This document shows positions 11,857-22,142 of a stretch of 64,000 nucleotides of DNA, piece by piece; the stretch's first letter is position 1, and each line of letters starts with the position of its first letter. The stretch spans positions 49,916-113,915 of the forward strand of contig NZ_JANEWG010000011.1 in the NCBI RefSeq assembly GCF_028069725.1, written 5' to 3'. The notes below the pieces were generated by a model. It did no database searches and was not told the origin of the DNA. It worked only from the letters and a program-made list of their open reading frames with translations. The stretch comes from Citrobacter sp. Awk 4. Its GTDB lineage: Bacteria > Pseudomonadota > Gammaproteobacteria > Enterobacterales > Enterobacteriaceae. The translations under genes were made by a program, and so were the position numbers.

Positions 11857-12083
11857 TGTTTTTACTCCCAAAGGTTCGCAACAATTGTAAGTGTGTATTC
11901 TTAAGAAAGCTCACGTTCGTCACCAGTGAATTCTGGTATGAATTCCAGGCTAAATTGTTACAAAGCATATTTAACAGCAGCTTAAGTATACAATGAAACT
12001 TGCGGCACATTATTTATTCTGTTGATGAGATCGCGTAATACTAATTGTGCGCACAATCACAGCGTCGAAGGTAAATCAATAAG
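11857..12083. other. ompR-greB divergent control region
   Basis: 227 bp between divergent ompR and greB, AT-rich. On the greB side TAATAC at 12037-12042 could be a -10, followed at once by the perfect palindrome at 12044-12057. The ompR promoters are expected here but I cannot place them with confidence. Confidence 0.5.
12044..12057. promoter_or_regulatory. Perfect 14-bp palindrome upstream of greB
   Basis: ATTGTGCGCACAAT is an exact inverted repeat located 26 bp before the greB ATG, just downstream of a possible -10. Dimeric repressor operators have this form. I do not recognise the protein that would bind it. Confidence 0.5.
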
Positions 12084-12557
12084 ATGAAAACGCCCCTGAT
12101 CACCCGGGAAGGGTACGAAAAACTCAAACAAGAGCTAAATTATCTCTGGCGTGAAGAGCGCCCTGAAGTCACCAAAAAAGTGACCTGGGCCGCGAGTCTT
12201 GGCGACCGCAGCGAGAATGCCGACTATCAGTATAATAAAAAGCGACTACGGGAGATTGATCGTCGTGTCCGTTATCTGACCAAATGTCTGGAAAATCTCA
12301 AAATTGTCGACTACTCCCCGCAGCAGGAAGGCAAAGTGTTCTTCGGCGCGTGGGTGGAAATCGAAAATGACGACGGTGATATTCGTCGCTTTCGTATCGT
12401 CGGTTACGATGAAATTTTCGGCCGTAAGGATTACATTTCTATCGACTCGCCCATGGCGCGCGCGCTACTGAAAAAAGAGGTGGGCGATCTCGCCGTGGTG
12501 AACACGCCTGCGGGCGAAGCGAGCTGGTACGTTAATACGATCGAATACGTAAAATAA
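12084..12557 (+). CDS. greB: Transcript cleavage factor GreB
   Basis: Enters the RNA polymerase secondary channel and stimulates cleavage of backtracked RNA. It has 157 residues: an N-terminal coiled-coil (about 1-75) with the acidic tip GDRSENADY, then a C-terminal FKBP-like domain. It lacks the final Pro of the 158-residue E. coli protein because the reading frame stops one codon earlier. Divergent from ompR; yhgF follows. Confidence 0.97.
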   Translation: MKTPLITREGYEKLKQELNYLWREERPEVTKKVTWAASLGDRSENADYQYNKKRLREIDRRVRYLTKCLENLKIVDYSPQQEGKVFFGAWVEIENDDGDIRRFRIVGYDEIFGRKDYISIDSPMARALLKKEVGDLAVVNTPAGEASWYVNTIEYVK

Positions 12558-12584
12558 GCAGGAACAATCCGAAGCACCTGTGGA

Positions 12585-12606
12585 TGACTGGCATTTTTGC
12601 CAGTCA
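12585..12606. other. 9-bp hairpin between greB and yhgF
   Basis: TGACTGGCA and TGCCAGTCA form a perfect stem closed by a TTTT loop. No T tract follows on the plus strand, so termination would be weak. It may act as a partial terminator or mRNA-stabilising structure before yhgF. Confidence 0.6.
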
Positions 12607-12654
12607 GTCCGTATAACTATTCCCTGATTTTTACTCAGTAGATGAAGCCAATCC

Positions 12655-14979
12655 ATGATGAATGATTCTTTCTGCCGCATTATTGCGGGCGAAATTCAGG
12701 CACGCGCCGAACAGGTAGAAGCTGCCGTTCGCCTGCTTGACGAAGGGAACACCGTGCCGTTTATCGCACGTTATCGTAAGGAAATCACCGGCGGTCTGGA
12801 TGATACGCAACTGCGTAACCTGGAAACGCGTCTGGGGTATTTACGCGAACTGGAAGACAGACGTCAGTCGATCCTCAAATCTATTGCCGAGCAGGGCAAA
12901 CTGACCGATGCGCTGGCAAATGCCATCAACGGTACATTAAGTAAGACCGAACTCGAAGATCTCTACCTGCCCTATAAACCGAAGCGCCGTACCCGTGGGC
13001 AAATCGCCATCGAAGCAGGCCTTGAGCCGCTGGCCGACCTGTTGTGGACCGACCCGTCCCACGACCCGGAAACAGAAGCCGCCAACTATATCGACGCTGA
13101 AAAAGGCGTGGCTGACACCAAAGCGGCACTCGATGGGGCACGTTACATCCTGATGGAACGTTTTGCCGAAGATGCGGCTTTGCTGGCGAAAGTGCGTGAT
13201 TATCTGTGGAAAAACGCCCATATCGTAGCAACCGTAGTGGCAGGCAAAGAGGAAGAAGGCGCGAAATTCCGCGACTACTTCGACCATCACGAACCCATCT
13301 CCTCCGTGCCGTCTCACCGCGCGCTGGCGATGTTCCGTGGTCGTAACGAAGGCGTATTACAGCTCTCGCTGAATGCCGATCCGCAATTCGACGAGCCACC
13401 GAAAGAGAGCCACTGCGAACAGATCATCCAGGACCATCTCGGCCTGCGCCTGAATAATGCTCCGGCGGACAGCTGGCGTAAAGGCGTAGTGAGCTGGACA
13501 TGGCGTATTAAAGTGCTGATGCACCTCGAAACCGAGCTGATGGGGACCGTGCGCGAGCGCGCAGAGGATGAAGCGATTAACGTCTTCGCCCGTAACCTGC
13601 ACGATCTGCTGATGGCAGCGCCAGCCGGTCTGCGTGCCACTATGGGTCTCGATCCGGGTCTGCGTACAGGGGTGAAGGTCGCCGTTGTCGACGGCACCGG
13701 TAAACTGGTCGCTACTGATACCATTTATCCACATACCGGTCAGGCAGCGAAAGCCGCCGTCGCGGTTGCCGCGTTGTGCGAAAAATACAACGTTGAACTG
13801 GTCGCCATCGGCAACGGCACCGCATCACGTGAAACCGAGCGTTTCTTCCTCGACGTCCAGAAACAGTTCCCGAAAGTGACCGCGCAGAAGGTGATTGTCA
13901 GCGAAGCCGGTGCATCCGTTTACTCAGCTTCCGAACTGGCTGCTCAGGAGTTCCCGGACCTCGATGTTTCGCTGCGTGGCGCGGTTTCTATCGCCCGACG
14001 CCTGCAAGATCCGCTGGCCGAGTTGGTAAAAATCGATCCGAAATCCATCGGTGTGGGCCAGTACCAGCATGATGTTAGCCAGACGCAGCTCGCCCGTAAA
14101 CTGGACGCAGTGGTCGAAGACTGCGTAAACGCCGTCGGCGTCGATCTGAACACCGCTTCCGTGCCACTGTTAACCCGCGTGGCAGGTCTGACCCGAATGA
14201 TGGCACAGAATATCGTGAGCTGGCGTGATGAGAATGGCCAGTTCCAGAACCGTCAACAGTTACTGAAGGTGAGCCGTCTGGGACCAAAAGCCTTTGAACA
14301 GTGTGCGGGCTTCCTGCGTATCAACCATGGCGATAACCCACTGGATGCTTCCACTGTTCACCCGGAAGCGTACCCCATCGTCGAACGCATTCTGGCAGCT
14401 ACCGAACAGTCATTGCGCGACCTGATGGGTAACAGCAGCGAGTTGCGTAATCTGAAAGCGTCTGACTTTACTGACGAACGCTTCGGGGTGCCGACCGTCA
14501 CCGATATCATCAAAGAGCTGGAAAAACCGGGTCGCGACCCGCGTCCGGAGTTTAAAACCGCTCAGTTTGCCGATGGTGTGGAGACCATGAACGATCTGCT
14601 GCCAGGCATGATCCTGGAAGGCGCAGTCACCAACGTGACCAACTTTGGCGCGTTTGTGGATATCGGCGTTCATCAGGACGGTCTGGTGCATATCTCTTCC
14701 CTGTCGAACAAGTTCGTCGAGGATCCCCATACCGTGGTGAAAGCGGGTGATATCGTTAAAGTGAAGGTGCTGGAAGTGGACCTGCAACGTAAGCGTATTG
14801 CCCTGACCATGCGTCTGGACGAACAGCCTGGTGAAACGAACGCCCGTCGCAGTAACGGCGGTAACGAACGTGCCCAGAGTAATCGTCCGGCGGCGAAACC
14901 GCGCGCTCGCGACGCTCAACCTGCCGGCAACAGCGCCATGATGGACGCACTGGCCGCAGCGATGGGTAAAAAACGCTAA
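12655..14979 (+). CDS. yhgF: Tex-family RNA-binding protein YhgF
   Basis: Tex family, implicated in transcription and nucleic-acid metabolism; the precise role is unsettled. 774 residues comprise an N-terminal helical Tex domain, a YqgF/RNase H-like domain starting at [16 protein letters not shown] (about 328), helix-hairpin-helix repeats (about 500-560), and a C-terminal S1 RNA-binding domain at about 650-720 ([19 protein letters not shown]). The tail is basic and low in complexity. The start MMNDSF follows the E. coli annotation. Confidence 0.95.
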   Translation: MMNDSFCRIIAGEIQARAEQVEAAVRLLDEGNTVPFIARYRKEITGGLDDTQLRNLETRLGYLRELEDRRQSILKSIAEQGKLTDALANAINGTLSKTELEDLYLPYKPKRRTRGQIAIEAGLEPLADLLWTDPSHDPETEAANYIDAEKGVADTKAALDGARYILMERFAEDAALLAKVRDYLWKNAHIVATVVAGKEEEGAKFRDYFDHHEPISSVPSHRALAMFRGRNEGVLQLSLNADPQFDEPPKESHCEQIIQDHLGLRLNNAPADSWRKGVVSWTWRIKVLMHLETELMGTVRERAEDEAINVFARNLHDLLMAAPAGLRATMGLDPGLRTGVKVAVVDGTGKLVATDTIYPHTGQAAKAAVAVAALCEKYNVELVAIGNGTASRETERFFLDVQKQFPKVTAQKVIVSEAGASVYSASELAAQEFPDLDVSLRGAVSIARRLQDPLAELVKIDPKSIGVGQYQHDVSQTQLARKLDAVVEDCVNAVGVDLNTASVPLLTRVAGLTRMMAQNIVSWRDENGQFQNRQQLLKVSRLGPKAFEQCAGFLRINHGDNPLDASTVHPEAYPIVERILAATEQSLRDLMGNSSELRNLKASDFTDERFGVPTVTDIIKELEKPGRDPRPEFKTAQFADGVETMNDLLPGMILEGAVTNVTNFGAFVDIGVHQDGLVHISSLSNKFVEDPHTVVKAGDIVKVKVLEVDLQRKRIALTMRLDEQPGETNARRSNGGNERAQSNRPAAKPRARDAQPAGNSAMMDALAAAMGKKR

Positions 14980-15000
14980 CGCCCGTTTGCTTGCGTTTTC

Positions 15001-15040
15001 CTGCTTCTGGCACACCTCTCGCGCCAGAAGCAGCATTCCG
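15001..15040 (+). terminator. Terminator of yhgF
   Basis: Perfect 11-bp stem CTGCTTCTGGC / GCCAGAAGCAG with an 11-base loop, followed a few bases later by TTTT. Confidence 0.7.
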
Positions 15041-15334
15041 TTTTCTCAGATTTCCGGCGTTTCTCCCTCTTTCATTCCCGGCAAGAAAATCCATTTAGGG
15101 TTTAACAATTAAAGTATGCAGAATGAATCTGTTAATTAATTTCATCAGGTGAGAATGATACTTTTAATTATCACATCATTAACACATAAAACATTAATTA
15201 AACATTAAGAGGGTTAATTATTGCCGAATGGCATTACCTATCCATAAGCGGAATAAATGTTGAGCCACATCAAGAGAGGCTCAATTTATTATGCAAAACA
15301 ACATTCGATCACATTTTAAGTATTGATGATAGAA

Positions 15335-15354
15335 ACCATTCTCATTATCATTGT
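15335..15354. promoter_or_regulatory. Fur box upstream of feoA
   Basis: Read on the minus strand, the site contains consecutive GATAAT and GAGAAT hexamers (AATGATAATGAGAATGG), matching the tandem GATAAT model of Fur sites. Iron-Fur repression of feo is established in E. coli and Salmonella. An FNR site is also expected, but only a half-match (TTGAT at 15322) is visible. Confidence 0.7.
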
Positions 15355-15466
15355 ACTGTTGGTTATTTAATCTTTCCTTCGTTGGCTAATCATCTGGTCT
15401 CATGCCCTCCGCTCTGCGCACCGCATGAGGTAAACATCCAGTTAGCGAGAAACAAAGTAGGCTCCT

Positions 15467-15694
15467 ATGCAATTTACTCCAGACACTGCGTGGAAAATTA
15501 CCGGTTTTGCCCGTGAAATCAGTCCGGCGTACCGTCAAAAACTGCTTTCTCTTGGCATGCTGCCCGGCTCCTCTTTTAATGTGGTGCGCGTTGCACCCTT
15601 AGGCGACCCTATTCATATCGAAACGCGTCGTGTTAGCCTGGTATTGCGTAAAAAAGATCTGGCCTTATTAGAAGTGGAAGCGGTTTCCTGTTAA
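15467..15694 (+). CDS. feoA: Ferrous iron transport protein FeoA
   Basis: Small cytoplasmic SH3-like protein needed for FeoB-mediated Fe(II) uptake, proposed to act on the FeoB G domain. It has 75 residues with a full beta-barrel fold region and no transmembrane segment. First gene of feoABC, 18 bp before feoB. Confidence 0.97.
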   Translation: MQFTPDTAWKITGFAREISPAYRQKLLSLGMLPGSSFNVVRVAPLGDPIHIETRRVSLVLRKKDLALLEVEAVSC

Positions 15695-15712
15695 TACAGT
15701 GAGTCTATAAAA

Positions 15713-18031
15713 ATGAAAAAATTAACCATTGGTTTAATTGGCAATCCAAATTCCGGCAAGACAACCTTATTTAACCAGCTCACCGGTGCGCGTCAACGCG
15801 TGGGCAACTGGGCTGGCGTTACCGTCGAACGTAAAGAGGGTCAGTTCTCCACGACCGATAACCAAGTCACGCTGGTCGATTTACCCGGTACTTATTCGCT
15901 GACCACCATTTCGTCGCAAACCTCACTTGATGAGCAAATTGCCTGTCATTACATTCTGAGCGGCGACGCTGACCTGCTCATCAACGTGGTCGACGCCTCA
16001 AACCTTGAGCGCAATCTCTACCTGACGTTACAACTGCTTGAATTAGGCATTCCCTGCATTGTGGCGCTCAACATGCTGGATATTGCTGAAAAACAGCAGA
16101 TCCGTATTGATATTGATGCCCTGTCCGCACGCCTTGGCTGCCCTGTCGTCCCGCTGGTCTCTACACGGGGTCGCGGGATTGAAGCACTGAAATTAGCCAT
16201 CGACCGTCATCAGGCCAATGACAGCGTTGAACTGGTGCATTATGCCCAGCCGCTGTTACGTGAAGCCAATACACTGGCAGAGGCCATGTCATCGGAGATG
16301 CCGCTGCAACAGCGTCGCTGGCTCGGCCTGCAGATGCTGGAAGGCGATATCTATAGCCGCGCATATGCCGGTGACGCAGCCCAAAGTCTGGATGCCTCAA
16401 TAGCGCGTTTAAGCGAAACGATGGAAGATCCGGCGCTGCATATCGCCGACGCGCGTTACCAGTGCATTGCCGCCATCTGCGACGTGGTGAGCAATACGCT
16501 GACGGCAGAACCCAGCCGTTTCACCACGGCGGTGGATAAAATCATCCTTAACCGCTTCCTCGGCCTGCCGATTTTCCTGTTCGTTATGTACCTGATGTTC
16601 CTGCTCGCCATTAACATCGGCGGTGCGTTACAGCCGCTGTTTGATGTCGGCTCGGTCGCGCTGTTTGTGCATGGCATCCAGTGGATTGGCTACACCCTTC
16701 ACTTCCCGGAGTGGTTAACTATCTTCCTGGCGCAGGGTCTTGGCGGTGGGATCAACACCGTTCTGCCGCTGGTGCCGCAGATTGGGATGATGTACTTGTT
16801 CCTCTCCTTCCTTGAAGACTCCGGTTACATGGCGCGCGCAGCGTTTGTGATGGACCGGTTGATGCAAGCGCTGGGACTACCGGGTAAATCTTTCGTGCCG
16901 CTGATTGTAGGCTTTGGTTGCAACGTCCCTTCGGTGATGGGCGCGCGTACCCTGGATGCGCCGCGTGAACGCCTGATGACCATCATGATGGCGCCGTTTA
17001 TGTCCTGTGGCGCACGGCTGGCGATTTTTGCGGTCTTTGCGGCTGCATTCTTTGGTCAGAATGGCGCGCTGGCGGTCTTCTCACTCTATGTGCTCGGTAT
17101 TGTGATGGCGGTATTGACCGGTCTGATGCTCAAACACACCATCATGCGTGGCGAAGCCTCTCCGTTTGTGATGGAACTGCCGGTCTACCATGTTCCGCAC
17201 ATCAAGAGTCTGGTCATTCAAACCTGGCAGCGTCTGAAAGGCTTCGTCCTGCGCGCTGGTAAAGTGATCATCATCGTCAGTATTTTCCTCAGCGCATTTA
17301 ACAGCTTCTCCCTGAACGGGAAAATCGTCGATAACATCAACGACTCCGCTCTTGCTTCCGTAAGCCGCGTGATCACCCCTATCTTTAAACCGATTGGTGT
17401 TCATGAAGATAACTGGCAGGCAACAGTAGGCCTGTTTACCGGTGCAATGGCGAAAGAGGTCGTGGTCGGTACGCTCAACACGCTCTACACCGCAGAAAAC
17501 ATCCAGGAAGAAGAGTTCAACCCCGCAGAGTTCCACCTCGGTAATGAGTTGATGGGCGCGGTAGACGAAACCTGGCAGAGCCTGAAAGATACCTTCAGCC
17601 TCAGCGTACTGGCGAACCCGATTGAAGCCAGCAAAGGCGACGGCGAAATGGCGACAGGCGCAATGGGCGTGATGGGTGCCAAATTTGGTAGTGCGGCAGC
17701 CGCCTATAGCTATCTGATTTTCGTCCTGCTGTATGTACCGTGCATCTCGGTGATGGGCGCTATCGCCCGTGAATCCAGCCGTGGCTGGATGGGCTTCTCC
17801 ATTCTGTGGGGTCTGAACATCGCCTATTCGCTGTCGACGGTGTTTTATCAGGTGGCCAGCTACAGCCAGCACCCGACCTACAGTCTGGTCTGCATTCTGG
17901 CTGTCATCCTGTTCAACATTGTGGTTCTGGGTCTGTTGCGTCGCGCCCGTAGCCGCGTGGATATCGAATTGCTGGCTACGCGTAAAACGGCAAGTTCCTG
18001 CTGCGCCAGTTCAACGGGCGACTGCCACTAA
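15713..18031 (+). CDS. feoB: Ferrous iron permease FeoB
   Basis: Inner-membrane Fe(II) transporter with an N-terminal GTPase domain. 772 residues: G1 GNPNSGKT at 10-17, G3 DLPGTYSL, G4 NMLD near 120, then a helical GDI region and a C-terminal permease with Gate motifs ([13 protein letters not shown] and MSCGARL). The C-terminal tail has clustered cysteines ([11 protein letters not shown]), typical of enterobacterial FeoB. Coupled to feoC after 11 bp. Confidence 0.98.
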   Translation: MKKLTIGLIGNPNSGKTTLFNQLTGARQRVGNWAGVTVERKEGQFSTTDNQVTLVDLPGTYSLTTISSQTSLDEQIACHYILSGDADLLINVVDASNLERNLYLTLQLLELGIPCIVALNMLDIAEKQQIRIDIDALSARLGCPVVPLVSTRGRGIEALKLAIDRHQANDSVELVHYAQPLLREANTLAEAMSSEMPLQQRRWLGLQMLEGDIYSRAYAGDAAQSLDASIARLSETMEDPALHIADARYQCIAAICDVVSNTLTAEPSRFTTAVDKIILNRFLGLPIFLFVMYLMFLLAINIGGALQPLFDVGSVALFVHGIQWIGYTLHFPEWLTIFLAQGLGGGINTVLPLVPQIGMMYLFLSFLEDSGYMARAAFVMDRLMQALGLPGKSFVPLIVGFGCNVPSVMGARTLDAPRERLMTIMMAPFMSCGARLAIFAVFAAAFFGQNGALAVFSLYVLGIVMAVLTGLMLKHTIMRGEASPFVMELPVYHVPHIKSLVIQTWQRLKGFVLRAGKVIIIVSIFLSAFNSFSLNGKIVDNINDSALASVSRVITPIFKPIGVHEDNWQATVGLFTGAMAKEVVVGTLNTLYTAENIQEEEFNPAEFHLGNELMGAVDETWQSLKDTFSLSVLANPIEASKGDGEMATGAMGVMGAKFGSAAAAYSYLIFVLLYVPCISVMGAIARESSRGWMGFSILWGLNIAYSLSTVFYQVASYSQHPTYSLVCILAVILFNIVVLGLLRRARSRVDIELLATRKTASSCCASSTGDCH

Positions 18032-18042
18032 GGCTGCGAATA

Positions 18043-18279
18043 ATGGCTTCACTTATTCAGGTTCGTGATTTACTGGCACTGCGGGGACGGATGGAGGCTA
18101 AGCAAATTAGCCACACACTTAATACCCCGCAACCCATGATTGATGCGATGCTGAGTCAGTTGGAGAACATGGGTAAAGCCGTGCGTATTCAGGAGGACGC
18201 CGACGGGTGCCTCTCCGGAAGTTGTAAGAGCTGCCCGGAGGGGAAAGCGTGCCTCCGGGAGTGGTGGGCGTTACGATAG
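18043..18279 (+). CDS. feoC: FeoC, winged-helix protein of the Feo system
   Basis: 78-residue winged-helix protein that protects FeoB from FtsH proteolysis in Salmonella and can carry an Fe-S cluster. Four cysteines in the C-terminal wing ([16 protein letters not shown]) are the putative cluster ligands. The winged-helix part covers about 1-55. Last gene of the operon. In K-12 an rpnA/yhgA gene comes next; here bioH follows directly. Confidence 0.95.
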   Translation: MASLIQVRDLLALRGRMEAKQISHTLNTPQPMIDAMLSQLENMGKAVRIQEDADGCLSGSCKSCPEGKACLREWWALR

Positions 18280-18292
18280 TTCACCGCACAAG

Positions 18293-18318
18293 GCCCGGCG
18301 AAAATCACATCGCCGGGC
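18293..18318. terminator. Hairpin between convergent feoC and bioH
   Basis: GCCCGGCG / CGCCGGGC 8-bp perfect stem with a 10-base AT-rich loop. The T tract is poor in both directions, so it may be a REP remnant or weak bidirectional terminator. Confidence 0.5.
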
Positions 18319-18330
18319 AACACGTTGCTG

Positions 18331-19101
18331 TTACAGTTTATCTTTCAACGCTATCAGCGCCTGACAAAACGTATCAGGATGCGAGATAAACGGCGCATGG
18401 GCCGCTTTCGCAAATATCAATGATTCACTCTCCGGCCATAACGCGTCCAGCATCGGCACCACTTTTCGCGGCACCAGGCCATCCAGATAACCGTACAGGC
18501 GCAAAAACGGTATGGTCAGCTCTTTTAGCGGCTCACGGAGATCGACGGTTTTGAGGATTTCCAGACCGCCGTTCAGTACCTCGACTTCCGGCATGGGCAG
18601 CGCCAGTACGGCTTTTTTCAGAGCACGCGCATCCTGACGCGCCGTCTCCGTTCCCAGCGTTTGTAACGCCAGAAAACGCTCCACCGTCCGCTGGAAGTCT
18701 TCACTCAGTTGCTGTTGAAAACCGGCTAAAATTTCCGGTTTGATACCCGGCCACTCTTCATGAGCGCTAAAACGTGGCGATGATGCCACGGTGACCAACG
18801 CCTGAACACGTTCAGGATGCGTTAACGCCACCTGGCTGGCGACCAGTCCTCCCAGACTCCAGCCGAGCCAAACCGCTTTATCCGGCGCCTGTTTCAGCAC
18901 GCATTCCGCCATCGCCTCGAGGGTCATCGCGCCAAATCCCTGACTCCGGCCAAACCCCGGTAAGTCAACGAGATGAAGGGTGAAATGCGAAGCCAGTTCC
19001 GCACTTATGCAATTCCAGACTTCTGCATTCAAACCCCATCCGTGCAGCAGCACAAGATGACAATTTCCCTGACCTTCGGTCTGCCACCAGATGTCATTCA
19101 T
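18331..19101 (-). CDS. bioH: Pimeloyl-ACP methyl ester carboxylesterase BioH
   Basis: Alpha/beta hydrolase that removes the methyl group from pimeloyl-ACP methyl ester, releasing pimeloyl-ACP for biotin ring assembly. At 256 residues it equals E. coli. The nucleophile elbow GWSLGG places Ser82; Asp207 and His235 (KAAHAPF) complete the triad. It is divergent from gntX across only 37 bp, so the promoters overlap. Confidence 0.97.
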   Translation of the reverse strand: MNDIWWQTEGQGNCHLVLLHGWGLNAEVWNCISAELASHFTLHLVDLPGFGRSQGFGAMTLEAMAECVLKQAPDKAVWLGWSLGGLVASQVALTHPERVQALVTVASSPRFSAHEEWPGIKPEILAGFQQQLSEDFQRTVERFLALQTLGTETARQDARALKKAVLALPMPEVEVLNGGLEILKTVDLREPLKELTIPFLRLYGYLDGLVPRKVVPMLDALWPESESLIFAKAAHAPFISHPDTFCQALIALKDKL

Positions 19102-19138
19102 CAGTTACTGTTCTCTTTTAGCTAACAAGGATGATCAT

Positions 19139-19822
19139 ATGCTAACAGTACCGGGTTTATGCTGGCTATGCCGAATGCCGCTGGCGCTCGGTCATTGGGG
19201 AATTTGTTCAGTATGCGCGCACTCGGTACGCTGCCGCGTTTGCCTGTGCCCACAATGCGGTTTACCGGCCACACACGCCACTCTCCCCTGTGGACGCTGT
19301 CTGCAAAAATCGCCGCCCTGGCAACGACTGGTCACCGTTAGCGACTATGCACCGCCGCTGAGTTCGCTTATCCACCAGCTTAAATTTTCCCGCCGCTGTG
19401 AAGTTGCCGTCGCCCTTTCGCGACTGCTATTGCAGGAAGTATTACTGGCGCGCCGCGCCACTGGCCTACGGTTACCTGACCGGATAGTCAGCGTGCCGCT
19501 TTGGCAGCGCCGTCACTGGCGCAGGGGATTTAATCAAAGCGATCTCTTGTGCCGCCCGTTGGCGCGCTGGCTGGGATGCGCCTGGGATAGCCATTCCGTG
19601 ACGCGGGTTCGGGCAACGGCCACACAGCACCATCTCAGCGCCAGATTACGCAAACATAACCTGAAAAACGCATTCCGCCTTGAATTGCCGGTGCAGGGAC
19701 TCCATATGGTTATTGTGGATGATGTCGTCACTACCGGAAGTACCGTCGCGGAGATTGCGCAGCTGCTTTTACGCAACGGCGCAGCGACTGTCCAGGTATG
19801 GTGCCTGTGTCGAACCTTGTAG
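19139..19822 (+). CDS. gntX: ComF-family phosphoribosyltransferase-like protein GntX
   Basis: ComF-like protein; the name comes from an early link to gluconate use, and ComF relatives act in DNA uptake or use of DNA as nutrient. Start at the ATG at 19139 gives 227 residues as in E. coli; an in-frame upstream start at 19091 overlaps bioH and lacks homology. The N-terminal half has zinc-finger-like cysteines (CWLC, CSVC, CPQCG, CGRC). The C-terminus has the PRPP-binding motif VIVDDVVTTGST. No gluconate enzyme activity is apparent. Confidence 0.9.
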   Translation: MLTVPGLCWLCRMPLALGHWGICSVCAHSVRCRVCLCPQCGLPATHATLPCGRCLQKSPPWQRLVTVSDYAPPLSSLIHQLKFSRRCEVAVALSRLLLQEVLLARRATGLRLPDRIVSVPLWQRRHWRRGFNQSDLLCRPLARWLGCAWDSHSVTRVRATATQHHLSARLRKHNLKNAFRLELPVQGLHMVIVDDVVTTGSTVAEIAQLLLRNGAATVQVWCLCRTL

Positions 19823-19880
19823 AGCCTCGATGATGGGCGTATTATAACCAACTAAAATAGTCAACTATTAGGCCATTACT

Positions 19881-20456
19881 ATGATCCATATTTCCGAGGC
19901 TGCACAAGCGCACTTTGCCAAACTGCTGGCAAATCAGGAAGAAGGGACACAAATCCGCGTATTTGTGATCAATCCCGGTACGCCTAACGCTGAGTGTGGC
20001 GTTTCTTATTGTCCGCCGGACGCCGTGGAAGCAACCGACACCGCCATCAAATTTGACCTGCTCACTGCCTATGTCGATGAGCTGAGTGCTCCGTATCTGG
20101 AGGATGCCGAAATTGATTTTGTGACCGACCAGTTAGGCTCTCAACTGACGCTGAAAGCGCCAAACGCGAAAATGCGTAAAGTTGCTGATGATGCGCCGCT
20201 GATGGAACGTGTGGAATACGCGATCCAGTCACAAATCAACCCACAGCTGGCGGGCCACGGTGGTCGCGTAACGCTGATGGAGATCACTGATGAAGGCTAC
20301 GCCATTCTGCAGTTTGGCGGCGGCTGTAACGGCTGTTCTATGGTTGATGTCACCCTGAAAGAAGGCATCGAAAAACAGCTGCTGAATGAGTTCCCTGAAC
20401 TGAAAGGCGTTCGCGACCTGACCGAACACCAGCGAGGCGAGCACTCTTACTACTAA
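19881..20456 (+). CDS. nfuA: Fe-S biogenesis protein NfuA
   Basis: Carrier that receives and delivers 4Fe-4S clusters under oxidative stress or iron limitation. 191 residues: a degenerate A-type domain (about 1-95) and a C-terminal NifU-like domain with the cluster-binding CxxC at Cys149 and Cys152 (GGGCNGCS). Fifty-eight bases after gntX; probably its own promoter. A clear terminator follows. Confidence 0.97.
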   Translation: MIHISEAAQAHFAKLLANQEEGTQIRVFVINPGTPNAECGVSYCPPDAVEATDTAIKFDLLTAYVDELSAPYLEDAEIDFVTDQLGSQLTLKAPNAKMRKVADDAPLMERVEYAIQSQINPQLAGHGGRVTLMEITDEGYAILQFGGGCNGCSMVDVTLKEGIEKQLLNEFPELKGVRDLTEHQRGEHSYY

Positions 20457-20468
20457 GTGCCGACTCTT

Positions 20469-20506
20469 GCCCGGTGACGCACCATGCTCACCGGGCCTCT
20501 ATTTTT
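20469..20506 (+). terminator. Intrinsic terminator of nfuA
   Basis: GCCCGGTGA / TCACCGGGC 9-bp perfect stem followed by CTCTATTTTT. Confidence 0.85.
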
Positions 20507-20596
20507 GCCTTCTCTTTCCTGCAAAATCCCACCCCATAATATGACCTGCATCCCATTATTTAAATTTTGCCTGCCTGGGTGATTCTCAACTCATAC

Positions 20597-20612
20597 ATGT
20601 TACCCGTATCAT
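20597..20612. promoter_or_regulatory. GntR operator 1 of gntT
   Basis: ATGTTACCCGTATCAT matches the idealised GntR palindrome ATGTTACCGGTAACAT with two mismatches. It lies upstream, near the expected promoter, as in E. coli gntT. Confidence 0.75.
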
Positions 20613-20737
20613 TCGTATGGGCACCTAACCACCCCATAACAGCCGACTAAACTAAAGAGTTTCGAAGGCACTCAGTACTGGTGCCGCTGCGGTTCTGTTC
20701 CCTGTTGGGAAAACCGGATTTTGTCATCTAAACACTG

Positions 20738-20753
20738 ACGTTACCCATAACAA
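20738..20753. promoter_or_regulatory. GntR operator 2 of gntT
   Basis: ACGTTACCCATAACAA matches the GntR palindrome at 12 of 16 positions and lies in the leader 19 bp before the ATG. A downstream second operator is known for E. coli gntT and is thought to permit looping. Confidence 0.6.
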
Positions 20754-20772
20754 AGTAAAGGCCAGGTAAATC

Positions 20773-22089
20773 ATGCCATTAGTCATCGTTGCTATCGGTG
20801 TAATCTTGTTACTCCTTCTGATGATCCGCTTCAAAATGAACGGATTTATCGCTCTCGTCCTGGTAGCACTTGCAGTCGGTCTGATGCAAGGAATGCCGTT
20901 GGTTAAAGTGATTAGCTCCATCAAGGCTGGTGTTGGTGGAACCCTGGGCAGTCTCGCCCTGATTATGGGTTTCGGCGCCATGTTGGGCAAAATGCTGGCA
21001 GATTGTGGCGGCGCGCAGCGTATCGCCACCACGTTGATCGCCAAATTTGGTAAAAAACACATCCAGTGGGCTGTCGTGTTAACGGGCTTCACCGTCGGTT
21101 TTGCCCTGTTCTACGAAGTGGGCTTCGTGCTGATGCTGCCACTGGTGTTTACCATTGCGGCGGCAGCGAATATTCCGTTGCTGTTTGTCGGCGTGCCGAT
21201 GGCGGCCGCGCTTTCCGTGACCCACGGCTTCCTGCCGCCACACCCGGGTCCGACTGCCATTGCGACCATTTTCCATGCTGATATGGGTAAAACCCTGCTG
21301 TTCGGCACCATTCTGGCAATCCCGACCGTTATTCTGGCCGGTCCTGTATTTGCTCGCTGCCTGAAAGGTATCGACAAACCAATTCCGGAAGGCCTGTACA
21401 GCGCCAAAACCTTTACTGAAGAAGAGATGCCTGGCTTCGGCGTCAGCGTCTGGACTTCTCTGGTGCCGGTGATCCTGATGGCATTCCGCGCCATTGCAGA
21501 GATGAGCCTGCCGAAAGGTCACCCTTTCCTGGCTGTCGCAGAATTCCTCGGCGACCCGGTCATGGCGACGCTGATTGCGGTTCTGATTGCGATGTTCACC
21601 TTCGGTCTGAACCGTGGTCGCTCCATGGATCAGATTAACGAGACTCTGTCCTCTTCCATCAAAATCATTGCCATGATGCTGTTGATCATCGGTGGTGGCG
21701 GTGCGTTCAAGCAGGTTCTGGTGGATAGCGGCGTTGATAAGTACATCGCTTCTATGATGCACGAAACCAATATCTCCCCGATTCTGATGGCGTGGTCTAT
21801 CGCTGCCGTCCTGCGTATCGCGCTGGGTTCAGCGACTGTTGCCGCCATTACTGCGGGTGGTATCGTAGCACCGTTGATCGCCACCACTGGCGTCAGCCCT
21901 GAGCTGATGGTTATTGCCGTCGGTTCTGGTAGCGTGATTTTCTCCCACGTGAACGATCCAGGCTTCTGGCTGTTCAAAGAGTATTTCAACCTGACCATCG
22001 GCGAGACCATCAAATCATGGTCAATGCTGGAAACCATTATCTCTGTCTGCGGTCTGGTAGGATGTCTGCTGCTGGGCATGGTGGTTTAA
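20773..22089 (+). CDS. gntT: High-affinity gluconate permease GntT
   Basis: Inner-membrane gluconate:H+ symporter of the GntP family. 438 hydrophobic residues with 12 or more predicted membrane segments and the family motifs HGFLPPHPGPTA and VNDPGFWLFKEYF. Equal in length to E. coli GntT. Monocistronic; controlled by GntR through two operators and normally by CRP. Confidence 0.97.
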   Translation: MPLVIVAIGVILLLLLMIRFKMNGFIALVLVALAVGLMQGMPLVKVISSIKAGVGGTLGSLALIMGFGAMLGKMLADCGGAQRIATTLIAKFGKKHIQWAVVLTGFTVGFALFYEVGFVLMLPLVFTIAAAANIPLLFVGVPMAAALSVTHGFLPPHPGPTAIATIFHADMGKTLLFGTILAIPTVILAGPVFARCLKGIDKPIPEGLYSAKTFTEEEMPGFGVSVWTSLVPVILMAFRAIAEMSLPKGHPFLAVAEFLGDPVMATLIAVLIAMFTFGLNRGRSMDQINETLSSSIKIIAMMLLIIGGGGAFKQVLVDSGVDKYIASMMHETNISPILMAWSIAAVLRIALGSATVAAITAGGIVAPLIATTGVSPELMVIAVGSGSVIFSHVNDPGFWLFKEYFNLTIGETIKSWSMLETIISVCGLVGCLLLGMVV

Positions 22090-22108
22090 CCTCCCAGGTT
22101 ACGGACAA

Positions 22109-22139
22109 GAAAAAGCCGGGGATTTCCCCGGCTTTTTCG
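22109..22139. terminator. Bidirectional terminator, gntT / malQ
   Basis: AAAAAGCCGGGG-ATTT-CCCCGGCTTTTT: a GC stem with a tetraloop and A/T flanks on both sides, between convergent gntT and malQ. Confidence 0.93.
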
Positions 22140-22142
22140 TTT

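Larger units (their letters stand above)
14980..15466. other. yhgF-feoA intergenic region
   Basis: 487 bp. It begins with the yhgF terminator hairpin, continues as very AT-rich sequence with many ATTAA runs, and ends with the Fur-box region and the feoA leader. No small gene with a convincing ribosome-binding site is seen. Confidence 0.7.
20507..20772. other. gntT promoter region
   Basis: This is the rest of the nfuA-gntT gap. It holds two GntR-type operators whose centres are 141 bp apart, with the promoter presumably near the upstream one. The gntT leader is long. No small gene is evident. Confidence 0.7.

Noticed and set aside
11857..11871. An ompR start five codons upstream.
   Set aside because: Adds residues without homology; the 239-residue form is highly conserved.
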